Shown here: piece by piece, positions 1-5,449 of the stretch
Layout of the letters: each line of letters opens with the position of its first letter
Numbering within the stretch: the stretch's first letter is position 1
DNA from: JBBRUG01 sp038247995
GTDB taxonomy: Bacteria > Chloroflexota > Chloroflexia > Chloroflexales > Chloroflexaceae
Reading direction: 5' to 3'
Assembly (NCBI GenBank): GCA_038247995.1
Contig: JBBRUG010000355.1
Coordinates: 1-5,855, forward strand
DNA: 5,855 bases
Position numbers and translations under genes: made by a program
The notes under the pieces: generated by a model
Told to the model about the DNA's origin: nothing
What the model saw: the letters and a program-made list of their open reading frames with translations, nothing else
Databases searched by the model: none

Positions 1-174
1 ATCTTCGGCTTCTTATGGCTGCTCAAGGGCCTCGGCCAACTAGTTGCGCTTGGGTTGCTGGCCTGGTTGCTCCTAAGGCTCTTTAAACAGCGCCGTAACT
101 GCCCGCACACAGCCAACGCCGGCCCCGATGTGCCGCGCCGCACACCTGCCGGCCACGATCCGCGCGTAGAGTAG
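1..174 (+). CDS. C-terminal end of a small membrane protein, partial
   Basis: The reading frame enters from the left edge and stops at TAG 172-174, giving 57 visible residues. The first ~28 residues are strongly hydrophobic (FGFLWLLKG, then LVALGLLAWLLLRLF), consistent with one transmembrane segment, and KQRR after it suggests a positive-inside cytoplasmic boundary. The remaining tail is polar, rich in Pro, Arg and His, and ends PAGHDPRVE. The TAG lies 63 bases before the ATG of the response regulator on the same strand, so the two could share a transcript, although a strong palindrome separates them. I do not recognise the family; too little is visible to assign a function. Frame and stop are clear, function is unknown. 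Confidence 0.55.
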   Translation: MFGFLWLLKGLGQLVALGLLAWLLLRLFKQRRNCPHTANAGPDVPRRTPAGHDPRVE

Positions 175-189
175 CTGGGATGGCGTGGT

Positions 190-217
190 ATAGGGACGCA
201 GCGCGCTGTGTCCCTAT
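190..217. repeat. 28-base near-perfect palindrome upstream of the response regulator
   Basis: The left arm ATAGGGACGCAGCG (190-203) pairs with the right arm 204-217 at every position except 198/209, which would be a G-U wobble in RNA. In RNA it would form a long GC-rich hairpin. There is no T-run after it, so it is not a classical intrinsic terminator. It ends 20 bases before the ATG and 9 bases before the Shine-Dalgarno sequence. It could be a leader hairpin, a dimeric operator, or one copy of a dispersed REP-like element; the sequence alone does not decide. Confidence 0.75.
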
Positions 218-226
218 GACGTGTAC

Positions 227-230
227 GGAG
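227..230 (+). promoter_or_regulatory. Shine-Dalgarno site that sets the response-regulator start
   Basis: GGAG lies 7 bases upstream of ATG 238. An in-frame TTG at 232 would extend the protein by two residues, but it sits only one base after GGAG, too close for ribosome binding. ATG 238 is therefore preferred. Confidence 0.75.
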
Positions 231-237
231 CTTGCCC

Positions 238-930
238 ATGACCCGCACCATCCTGGTTGTTGATGACGAGCCAGGCATCGTCCAGATCGCCCGCGACTAT
301 CTTGATCGGGCGGGCTTTCGGGTGATCACGGCCGGTGACGGCACAACGGCGGTACGGATCGCCCGCAGCGAACGCCCGCATCTGCTCGTGCTCGACTTGA
401 TGCTGCCGGGAATGGACGGCCTCGATGTGACCCGCACGTTACGCCAAGACCCGGCCACGCGCAAGCTGCCGATTATTATGCTTACGGCGCGAGTCGAAGA
501 GGCCGACCGGCTGGTTGGGTTGGAGCTTGGAGCCGACGATTATATTACCAAGCCGTTCAGTCCACGCGAATTGGTGGCACGAGTGCGGGCGGTGCTGCGG
601 CGCAGCGAAGATAATCCGGCGCCGGGCGGCATTATGCAGAGCGGCGATTTGCGGATCGATCTGGAGCGCCGTAGCGTACGCCGCGCCGAGGTGATGATCG
701 AACTGACCGCAACCGAGTTTGACCTGCTGGCAGTGCTGGCCCGTGAGCCAGGGCGGCCGTTTACCCGCACCCAACTGCTGGAATTGGTCTACGATGTAAG
801 CTACGCCGGTTATGAACGCACTGTTGACGCACATATCAAAAATCTGCGCCGTAAAATCGAACCTGACCCGCAAAACCCGCACTTCATCCTGACGATCTAT
901 GGGGTGGGGTATAAGTTTCGCGAAGAGTGA
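238..930 (+). CDS. OmpR/PhoB-family two-component response regulator
   Basis: A 230-residue cytoplasmic transcription factor of typical length for the family. The receiver domain covers about residues 3-120: acidic pair D9/D10, phospho-acceptor D53 in LVLDLMLPGMDG, T83 in LTAR, and K105 in ITKPF. All the usual catalytic positions are present. After a short linker (SEDNPAPGG), a winged-helix DNA-binding domain covers about 135-229, with the recognition-helix region ERTVDAHIKNLRRKIE and the terminal hairpin TIYGVGYKF. Phosphorylation by the partner kinase should promote dimerisation and promoter binding. The start is ATG 238 with GGAG 7 bases upstream. The downstream histidine kinase on the same strand is the evident partner, although 121 bases of repeat-containing DNA separate them. 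The target genes and signal cannot be read from the sequence. Confidence 0.96.
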   Translation: MTRTILVVDDEPGIVQIARDYLDRAGFRVITAGDGTTAVRIARSERPHLLVLDLMLPGMDGLDVTRTLRQDPATRKLPIIMLTARVEEADRLVGLELGADDYITKPFSPRELVARVRAVLRRSEDNPAPGGIMQSGDLRIDLERRSVRRAEVMIELTATEFDLLAVLAREPGRPFTRTQLLELVYDVSYAGYERTVDAHIKNLRRKIEPDPQNPHFILTIYGVGYKFREE

Positions 931-932
931 TC

Positions 933-964
933 AGTCTGACAGTCTGACAGTTCGACAGTTGGCA
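933..964. repeat. Short tandem repeat with 8-base period
   Basis: Four consecutive octamers follow the response-regulator stop: AGTCTGAC (933-940), an identical copy (941-948), AGTTCGAC (949-956) and a decayed AGTTGGCA (957-964). The array starts two bases after the TGA. It is intergenic and has no reading frame of interest. It resembles the short tandem repeats scattered between genes in some filamentous bacteria. No regulatory role is evident. Confidence 0.75.
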
Positions 965-968
965 ACGT

Positions 969-1020
969 GCCCTTACAGTAGTGGGTAGTTCCTGGGGCGC
1001 GGCGCGACCCGCCCTTACAG
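969..1020. repeat. Pair of 10-base direct repeats flanking a GC-rich segment
   Basis: GCCCTTACAG occurs at 969-978 and again at 1011-1020, 42 bases apart. Between them lies a GC-rich stretch with a weak hairpin (GGGCG 995-999 against CGCCC 1010-1014, 10-base loop). This looks like a decayed dispersed intergenic repeat. Together with the octamer array it fills most of the regulator-kinase gap. I see no convincing promoter here. Confidence 0.5.
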
Positions 1021-1051
1021 CAGCTTCATCTATTTTGCCTTTTACATTCAT

Positions 1052-2542
1052 ATGCGCCCACGCATCTTTAGTTTAATGCTTACCGCCTTCGCCCTGGTAA
1101 TTGTGCTGGGGGTTGGCGGTATGTTGCTGTTTTTCGGCATTGCCGTGAGCAGCTTCAACCGCGAGCGCACTCAGGCGCCGGGGATGGAGTTGATGCACGC
1201 ACAAGTTGAAGCGCGCCGCTTGGGCGAGTTTTATAGTCGCAATGGTTCCTGGGCCGACGTCGATCAATATGTGGCATCGGTAGTTACGGAACTGAATATG
1301 GAGCCCGACCAGCGCGTCGCAGTGCTCGACAGCCGGGGTACGGTGGTAGCCAGCACTCATCCGACGGCGATTATGGTCGGAGCGCCGCTACCACCAATTC
1401 GCCCGGAAGCGCCGCGCCCGCCCCGCGGCAATTATGAACGCGGCGCGGCGCTTGAGGAAGTTGTCTGGTCGCAGACATTGCCTATTCGCAGCGATGGCCA
1501 GCGCGTCGGCACACTGGTGCTGTTCTTCGACAATAGCGCCTGGCCGATGCAGGGCAACAGCTTTGATGGTGGGCGGATGGTGCGCGGCTTCCTCGGCGCC
1601 GGGATCGGGTTGGCCGGAGTGCTGCTTGGGCTGGCGGCCTACTTCTCCAGCCGGCTGAGTCGCCCGTTGCGCCAATTTACCGGCGCCGCGCAGGCCCTCG
1701 CCGCCGGTGATATGGGCGTGCGTGTACAGCAACCAGCAGTGCGCGAACTAAGCGAACTGGCCGGCGCCTTTAATGCCATGGCCGATACGCTTGTGCGCGC
1801 CGATCAGCAGCGCCGCCAGCTTACCGCCGATGTTGCGCATGAATTGCGCACGCCGCTCGCAATCGTTAAGGGGCGGCTCGAAGGTATTCAGGACGGGATC
1901 TATAAGCCCGATGCCGACCAGGTGAATGGGTTACTCGAAGAAGTAGCGCTGCTGGAGCGCCTGATCGACGATCTGCGCCTGCTGGCCCTGGCCGAGGCCG
2001 GCCAGTTGCCGCTCTACCGGGAGCCGGTTGATCCCGCTGGGCTGGTGCGCGCCACCCAACGGGCCTTCGCCCATGAAGCGGCGGAACGTGAGGTACACCT
2101 GGAGGTTACCCTCGACGCGGATCTACCTGAATTATATGCCGATCCGCAGCGAATCAGCCAAGTGCTGGGCAACCTGGTGAGCAATGCGCTGCGGCATACG
2201 CCGGCGGGTGGGCGGGTGGTGGTGGCTGTTTCACAGGAGGCAGCAGGCAACAGGCAGGAAGCAGGGGAGCGCGCACGACAACTGCAAACAATGGTGACGA
2301 CCCACCTCACATTCACGGTCAGCGACACTGGGCCGGGAATTGCGCCTGAGCATCTGCCGCAGATTTTCGACCGCTTCTATCGTGCCGACCGGGCGCGCAC
2401 CCGCAGCAGCGGCGGGGCCGGGTTGGGGCTGGCGATCGTGCGCCAGATCGTCACGGCCCACGGCGGGCAGATCTGGGCGAACAGCGTGCCTGGCCAGGGC
2501 ACGACAATGACCTTCAGGCTGCCGCTGAGCAGGGCGGCCTGA
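1052..2542 (+). CDS. HAMP-containing sensor histidine kinase, partner of the upstream regulator
   Basis: A 496-residue inner-membrane kinase. Arg-containing N-terminus then TM1 at about 7-31; an extracytoplasmic region of ~145 residues (32-176) with a Pro-rich stretch at 112-125; TM2 at about 178-199; HAMP at about 199-252; HisKA with phospho-acceptor H263 in ADVAHELRTPLAI; HATPase with N-box N374/N378, G1 box DTGPGI (425-430), F-box FDRFYRAD (439-446) and G2 box GGAGLGLAI (454-462). All catalytic motifs are intact, so it should autophosphorylate and pass phosphate to the adjacent regulator. The signal sensed is unknown. The distance from N378 to D425 is 47 residues, against roughly 27-30 usually, because of an insertion at about 395-415 (see the heptamer repeat). 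ATG 1052 has no Shine-Dalgarno sequence upstream; M9 is an alternative, but the Arg residues before TM1 favour the longer form. Confidence 0.95.
   Translation: MRPRIFSLMLTAFALVIVLGVGGMLLFFGIAVSSFNRERTQAPGMELMHAQVEARRLGEFYSRNGSWADVDQYVASVVTELNMEPDQRVAVLDSRGTVVASTHPTAIMVGAPLPPIRPEAPRPPRGNYERGAALEEVVWSQTLPIRSDGQRVGTLVLFFDNSAWPMQGNSFDGGRMVRGFLGAGIGLAGVLLGLAAYFSSRLSRPLRQFTGAAQALAAGDMGVRVQQPAVRELSELAGAFNAMADTLVRADQQRRQLTADVAHELRTPLAIVKGRLEGIQDGIYKPDADQVNGLLEEVALLERLIDDLRLLALAEAGQLPLYREPVDPAGLVRATQRAFAHEAAEREVHLEVTLDADLPELYADPQRISQVLGNLVSNALRHTPAGGRVVVAVSQEAAGNRQEAGERARQLQTMVTTHLTFTVSDTGPGIAPEHLPQIFDRFYRADRARTRSSGGAGLGLAIVRQIVTAHGGQIWANSVPGQGTTMTFRLPLSRAA
2234..2268. repeat. In-frame heptamer repeat inside the kinase ATPase domain
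   Basis: Five successive heptamers all begin with CA: CAGGAGG, CAGCAGG, CAACAGG, CAGGAAG and CAGGGGA. Because 7 is not a multiple of 3, the units are read in shifting frames and give QEAAGNRQEAG from residue 395. The array lies in the loop between two beta strands upstream of the G1 box, where length variation is tolerable. It appears to be a short-tandem-repeat expansion or insertion that kept the frame, probably together with the following ~20 bases. Confidence 0.7.
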
Positions 2543-2572
2543 CGCCGATGCCGCGCTTGGCCGCCAATCTTT

Positions 2573-2587
2573 CGCTGTTGTACAGCG
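2573..2587. terminator. Small hairpin in the convergent kinase/DeoR gap
   Basis: CGCTGT (2573-2578) and ACAGCG (2582-2587) form a perfect 6-bp stem with a 3-base loop in the 102-base gap between the two stop codons. No T-run follows on either strand, so it is at best a weak or Rho-assisted terminator. A second, weaker stem (CGCC 2591-2594 with GGCG 2600-2603) follows. The rest of the gap holds nothing recognisable. Confidence 0.25.
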
Positions 2588-2644
2588 TAGCGCCGGGTTG
2601 GCGTGACTCACCGCCCGCAACATGCTTTGTTGAACTGCCCTTCA

Positions 2645-3400
2645 TCACGCTCGGATAATGTTCAGGCCCACCGCTTGATATGGCTGTAATAGCTCCTCCG
2701 AGACAGCTTTATCCACTATTAAACCAGTTACTTCCGTTAGCGCTACAACTATGTATTGTGAAGCAGTACCGAGCTTCTCTTGCGATGCCAGCACGTAAGT
2801 ATCCGCTGCCCGCTTGCATAAAGCCTGCTTGACATACGCTTCTTCAAGATCGCCAGTACTTAAGCCCTCGGTTGGATGAATACCAGTTACACCCATAAAA
2901 TAAATGTCGGCCCGAATGTGACTAATTGCTTCGATGGCCACTGCTCCAACTGACACAATCGAATGCTTGAATAAGCGTCCACCGATCAAAACAACCTCAA
3001 CCGTCGGATGGTTAACTAATTCCACTGCTATTCGCGCACTATGCGTGACAATCGTTGCGCGCAAATGACGTGGCAATTGGCGTACAAGTTGAACCGCAGT
3101 GGTTCCCCCATCAACGAAGATAACTTGCCCCTCTTTAATAAGCTGCGCACCAGCTTGACCAATCGCTCGCTTTGGGTCTTGGGATAGTTCCTCGCGTACC
3201 GCAAAATCAGCAATTGCCGGCGAAGCAGGTAGTGCGCCGCCATGGACTCGCTGTAGCCGACCTTCTTGGGCAAGTTCGCGTAAGTCACGCCGAATCGTAT
3301 CCTCAGACAGACCAAGTTCCTGACTAAGTCGTTTAGCTATCACCTGTCCGTCGCGCTGCAACACATCAAGAATGTGTTGTTTTCGTTGACTTGTAAGCAT
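2645..3400 (-). CDS. DeoR-family transcriptional repressor
   Basis: At 251 residues this is full length for the family. An N-terminal winged helix-turn-helix covers about 6-57, with the family signature region SEDTIRRDLRELAQEGRL and then RVHGGA. The C-terminal phosphosugar-sensing domain covers about 75-235: VDGGTTAVQL (96-105), IGGRLF (139-144) and a helix with K191. Family members repress carbohydrate or nucleoside catabolism genes and release DNA on binding a phosphorylated sugar. The usual D-x-SKxG segment reads ASQEKLG (205-211), a mild departure. The gene is clearly poorer in GC than its neighbours: rows I counted gave 38%, 45% and 55%, against 75% in a row of the kinase gene. ATG 3398-3400 is preceded by GAGG at a short 4-base spacing. 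It is divergent from the DUF4406-like gene, and the symmetric operator between them suggests it controls that gene and itself. Confidence 0.93.
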   Translation of the reverse strand: MLTSQRKQHILDVLQRDGQVIAKRLSQELGLSEDTIRRDLRELAQEGRLQRVHGGALPASPAIADFAVREELSQDPKRAIGQAGAQLIKEGQVIFVDGGTTAVQLVRQLPRHLRATIVTHSARIAVELVNHPTVEVVLIGGRLFKHSIVSVGAVAIEAISHIRADIYFMGVTGIHPTEGLSTGDLEEAYVKQALCKRAADTYVLASQEKLGTASQYIVVALTEVTGLIVDKAVSEELLQPYQAVGLNIIRA

Positions 3401-3418
3401 CTCGCCTCTTGCTCATTT

Positions 3419-3499
3419 CACGATCTTACACGATATTCATTGACATTGCACGAAAATCTGTGATAAGCTGGATTTCGTGCAATATCGCGATAAATCGTG
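3419..3499. promoter_or_regulatory. Symmetric array of CACGA boxes, probable DeoR operator
   Basis: CACGA occurs at 3419-3423, 3429-3433 and 3449-3453, and its complement TCGTG at 3475-3479 and 3495-3499. The two outer and two inner boxes share one centre, position 3464. Box spacings on each side are 20 bases, with an extra box 10 bases further left, so all direct spacings are whole helical turns. The inner pair extends to an 11-bp perfect inverted repeat, ATTGCACGAAA (3445-3455) with its complement at 3473-3483, 17 bases apart. The array covers the plus-strand promoter and reaches a possible minus-strand -10 (TAAGAT, complement of 3423-3428). Binding by the adjacent DeoR protein is an inference from position and symmetry. 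Confidence 0.7.
3440..3467 (+). promoter_or_regulatory. Probable sigma-70-type promoter of the DUF4406-like gene
   Basis: A perfect TTGACA -35 element lies at 3440-3445. With a 16-base spacer, GATAAG at 3462-3467 matches the -10 consensus at four of six positions. Transcription would start near 3474, leaving a leader of about 80 bases. The inner CACGA box falls in the spacer and its mirror copy falls at the expected start site, the positions expected for repression. Confidence 0.55.
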
Positions 3500-3540
3500 A
3501 AGTAGGCTGCACACCTTTTATTGTATGGCTTTGGAGCAAA

Positions 3541-3545
3541 GGGAG
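3541..3545 (+). promoter_or_regulatory. Shine-Dalgarno site supporting a GTG start
   Basis: GGGAG, preceded by AAA, lies 7 bases upstream of GTG 3553. In-frame ATG codons at 3571 and 3574 are 25 or more bases away, so the GTG start is favoured. Confidence 0.7.
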
Positions 3546-3552
3546 CAACTGA

Positions 3553-3969
3553 GTGGCAACGAACAGGCGCATGATGATCTTGATTGCAGGCCCATACCGC
3601 AGTGGCACAAATGATGACCCGCAGAAGATGGCGGATAATTTGCACCGCTTAGAGCAGGCGGCGTGGCCGATCTTTCGGGCCGGCCATGTCCCAATGATTG
3701 GAGAATGGGTTGCGCTACCGATTTGGCATGTGGCCGGAGGCGCAACTATTGGAGATGCGCTCTATGACCAGATTCTCCATCCTACGGCCGGCCGCCTCAT
3801 CGAACGCTGTGACGCAATTTTGCGGCTACCCGGCGAATCGCAGGGAGCAGACAACGATGTGCGTTTAGCCCACGCACGCGGCATTCCAGTGTACACCTCA
3901 ATTGATGAAATCCCGGTGTATAAGAGTGAAAGGGAAGGCGGGGAGGGCGTGAGGGCGGGGAGGGCGTGA
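3553..3969 (+). CDS. Nucleoside 2-deoxyribosyltransferase-like / DUF4406-type protein
   Basis: A 138-residue soluble protein. The first strand and loop ILIAGPYRSG (9-18) and the C-terminal segment CDAILRLPGESQGAD (86-100) followed by GIPVYTSIDEI are typical of the DUF4406 / nucleoside 2-deoxyribosyltransferase-like fold. Related enzymes cleave or exchange the N-glycosidic bond of deoxynucleosides or nucleotides with a catalytic Glu. E95 or the nearby acidic residue D100 could play that part here, but I cannot confirm catalysis. E51 is another acidic candidate. GTG start with Shine-Dalgarno, under an apparent DeoR-controlled promoter, which fits a role in nucleoside or sugar-phosphate metabolism. 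The last ~12 residues (EGGEGVRAGRA) are encoded by an intergenic-type GC-rich repeat, so the native C-terminus probably lay near residue 127 and was extended by repeat insertion. Confidence 0.8.
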   Translation: MATNRRMMILIAGPYRSGTNDDPQKMADNLHRLEQAAWPIFRAGHVPMIGEWVALPIWHVAGGATIGDALYDQILHPTAGRLIERCDAILRLPGESQGADNDVRLAHARGIPVYTSIDEIPVYKSEREGGEGVRAGRA

Positions 3970-4003
3970 GGCGGGGTGGGCGTTTTATCACGCCCTCCCC
4001 GCC
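3937..4003. repeat. GC-rich repeat array: two direct copies, one variant, one inverted copy
   Basis: The 16-base unit GGCGGGGAGGGCGTGA occurs at 3937-3952 and 3954-3969. A variant, GGCGGGGTGGGCG, is at 3970-3982, and an exact inverted copy is at 3988-4003. The second copy supplies the TGA stop of the DUF4406-like gene. The array fills the end of that gene and most of the gap before the convergent VOC gene. It resembles a dispersed hairpin-forming element that expanded by tandem duplication. Confidence 0.85.
3970..4003. terminator. Strong hairpin between convergent genes, probable terminator
   Basis: The 13-base arms 3970-3982 and 3991-4003 pair with a single T/T mismatch (3977/3996) around an 8-base loop, TTTTATCA. 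It starts right after the stop codon of the DUF4406-like gene and lies 27 bases beyond the VOC stop. No proper T-run follows (only CCTTA), so termination efficiency is uncertain, but the position suits a bidirectional terminator. Either upstream repeat copy could compete for the inverted arm with a perfect 16-bp stem. Confidence 0.5.
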
Positions 4004-4030
4004 TTATGGTAGCCACTCGAAACCGTGAAG

Positions 4031-4417
4031 TTAGCGGGGCGGCTGTTCGTGCAACCCCACGCGATTGCCTTCGCTATCGATGAAGAGCGCCACCCGCCCC
4101 TGGGGCGCAATTGATGTCGGCGGAGCCAACACCGTGCCACCGGCAGCTTCTACCCGCGCCATCATCGCCTCGATCTGATCACCCGCATTGAAGTAGATCA
4201 CCGATCCCGCGTGGCCGGTTGTTGCATCGCCGCCGGCCACCACCGGGCCGGCGATGATCGCCCCGCCTACTCCGTTCTCGCCTGTGCCCAAAAAGCCGTG
4301 CAGCACGCCCTGAAACTCGCGTGTCGGCACGTCCCAACCTAATACAGTGCGATAAAAAGCCACTGCTCGCTGGACGTTGTTCGCGGGGATCTCAAACCAA
4401 TTAATGGCGTTACGCAT
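4031..4417 (-). CDS. VOC-superfamily (glyoxalase/bleomycin-resistance fold) protein
   Basis: A 128-residue single-module protein. It begins INWFEIPANNVQRAVAFYRTVLGW (split motif: WFEIP at 7-11, RAVAFY at 17-22), continues with the Gly-rich strand GVGGAII (49-55), the second beta-alpha unit IYFNAGDQIEAMMARVEAAGG (from 74), and ends with LFIDSEGNRVGLHE (111-124). This matches the COG3324-type group of predicted lactoylglutathione-lyase relatives. The classical metal ligands are only partly evident: E9 occupies the first-strand position often held by His, and E116 is the C-terminal candidate. The substrate is unknown. ATG 4415-4417 has AAGGAG 9 bases upstream. The gene lies 75 bases downstream of the WYL regulator on the same strand, so the two may be co-transcribed. 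Confidence 0.9.
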   Translation of the reverse strand: MRNAINWFEIPANNVQRAVAFYRTVLGWDVPTREFQGVLHGFLGTGENGVGGAIIAGPVVAGGDATTGHAGSVIYFNAGDQIEAMMARVEAAGGTVLAPPTSIAPQGRVALFIDSEGNRVGLHEQPPR

Positions 4418-4426
4418 TGTGTGCTG

Positions 4427-4432
4427 CTCCTT
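4427..4432 (-). promoter_or_regulatory. Shine-Dalgarno site of the VOC gene
   Basis: On the minus strand AAGGAG lies 9 bases before the ATG at 4417. It is a strong site and confirms the chosen start. Confidence 0.75.
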
Positions 4433-4479
4433 GCTGTATGATCCGCTTTACCGCTCCCCTTCAAGATACGCGGGCCGAG

Positions 4480-4495
4480 TGACAACCCTATGTCA
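4480..4495. promoter_or_regulatory. TGACA/TGTCA inverted repeat, possible WYL-regulator operator
   Basis: TGACA (4480-4484) and TGTCA (4491-4495) form a 5-bp inverted repeat with a 6-base spacer. It overlaps the stop codon of the WYL regulator and lies about 63 bases upstream of the VOC start. On the minus strand its second half reads TTGTCA, five of six matches to a -35 element, but no good -10 is at proper spacing. It could be an operator for the VOC gene; short inverted repeats also occur by chance. Confidence 0.35.
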
Positions 4496-5440
4496 GGAGG
4501 GATCACTGTGGCGTTGGAGGATGGCGGCCGCAGCGTTAGCGAGCAACACGCGCAGTTCAGCCGGCGCGCGCACTTCAACCTGCGCGCCCCAACTGAGCAG
4601 CCAGGGCAGCAGTTCGTCGAGGCGGCGCACGTGGAAGGTGACCAGCAGACCTTCCGGCGCATCGGTAAGCTCGGTGGCATAGAACGAGGGGTTTTCGCGT
4701 ACCCACGGCGCGATGGCGGGATCGAAGCACGCACGAACCACGACGGTTCGGTCGGCGCTGGGCATACCGAGCGTAAAGTCGGGCGGGCGTTTGAAGGTGG
4801 TATCGAGCAGAGTTAAGGCAGTGATCCGGTCGAGACGGAAGTTGCGCACATCCCGGCGCAGATGGCAGTAGCCAATCAGATACCAGCTCCCGCCGACGTG
4901 GGCCAGGCCGTAGGGATCAACGTCGCGCTGCGTCGGTGCAGATTGATCATCGGCGCCATAGCGAGCGTGGTAGTGCAAGTGTACGCGCTGCTGCCCCACA
5001 ATTGCGCCCCGCAACCGACGCAACGCATCGGCAGTTTGCGGGGCGAGGGTAGCCGGCCCGGCGAAGAGCAGACCGGCACGCAACTCGGCGACATCGGCGC
5101 GGCGCTCGGGCGGCAGCGCGCCGGCGATTTTGCGCGTGGCGTCTTCGGCGGCCCGCCGATAGACGGCATCAAAACTCTGCGCCATCACATCGGCGCCGAG
5201 CAACAGCATCATGGCTTCGTCGGCGCTGAACCGCAAGGGCGGCAAAAAATAGCCCGGCGGCAGCGAATAACCACGACCGGGCTCGGCGACCACCGGCACA
5301 CCCGCCGCGCAAAGCGCCTGCACATCGCGGTAGATCGTGCGCTTGCTGACTTCAAACGTCGCGGACAGATCGGCGGCGCGGCGGGCGCCGTGGGCCTGGA
5401 GTTCGAGCACAATAGCGAGGAGGCGATCAGTGCGGTTCAT
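4493..5440 (-). CDS. WYL-domain (YafY-type) helix-turn-helix transcriptional regulator
   Basis: A 315-residue cytoplasmic regulator of normal family length. An N-terminal winged HTH covers about 3-57, with recognition segment FEVSKRTIYRDVQALCAAGVP (FEV at 29-31) and the wing GRGYSLPPGYFLPPL. A helical linker covers about 72-145. The WYL domain is at about 147-225 and contains the name-giving W186-Y187-L188 within GGSWYLIGYC, plus DPYGLAHV before it and RNFRLDRI (199-206) after it. A C-terminal WCX domain is at about 232-305. WYL domains bind ligands, in some cases nucleic acids or nucleotides, and control DNA binding; the ligand here is unknown. The downstream VOC gene is the likeliest target. 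The start ATG 5438-5440 has no Shine-Dalgarno sequence but has a -10 element 9 bases upstream, suggesting a leaderless message. Confidence 0.94.
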   Translation of the reverse strand: MNRTDRLLAIVLELQAHGARRAADLSATFEVSKRTIYRDVQALCAAGVPVVAEPGRGYSLPPGYFLPPLRFSADEAMMLLLGADVMAQSFDAVYRRAAEDATRKIAGALPPERRADVAELRAGLLFAGPATLAPQTADALRRLRGAIVGQQRVHLHYHARYGADDQSAPTQRDVDPYGLAHVGGSWYLIGYCHLRRDVRNFRLDRITALTLLDTTFKRPPDFTLGMPSADRTVVVRACFDPAIAPWVRENPSFYATELTDAPEGLLVTFHVRRLDELLPWLLSWGAQVEVRAPAELRVLLANAAAAILQRHSDPS

Positions 5441-5449
5441 TGAGCGTCA

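Noticed and set aside
232..237. TTG 232 as start of the response regulator
   Set aside because: It is only one base after GGAG, while ATG 238 has a proper 7-base spacing.
933..964. CRISPR-like array in the octamer repeats
   Set aside because: The units are 8 bases, contiguous and without spacers; there are no cas genes.
1388..1732. Open frame of 114 codons on the minus strand within the kinase gene
   Set aside because: It lies opposite the TM2/HAMP coding region, is low in complexity (Ala, Gly, Gln, Pro), and has no start signal. It is explained by codon bias of the kinase gene.
3937..4003. Insertion sequence ends or a MITE with target-site duplication
   Set aside because: Copies are only 16 bases, mostly direct, and I find no flanking duplication; a repeat expansion explains it better.
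4490..4816. Open frame on the plus strand overlapping the end of the WYL gene, with GGAGG near 4496
   Set aside because: The GGAGG is the complement of the regulator's own C-terminal codons, and the frame shows no domain.
4862..5443. A 193-codon open frame on the plus strand opposite the WYL regulator
   Set aside because: It is fully antisense to a gene with clear HTH, WYL and WCX domains. The translation has no recognisable domain, and such frames are common opposite GC-rich genes.
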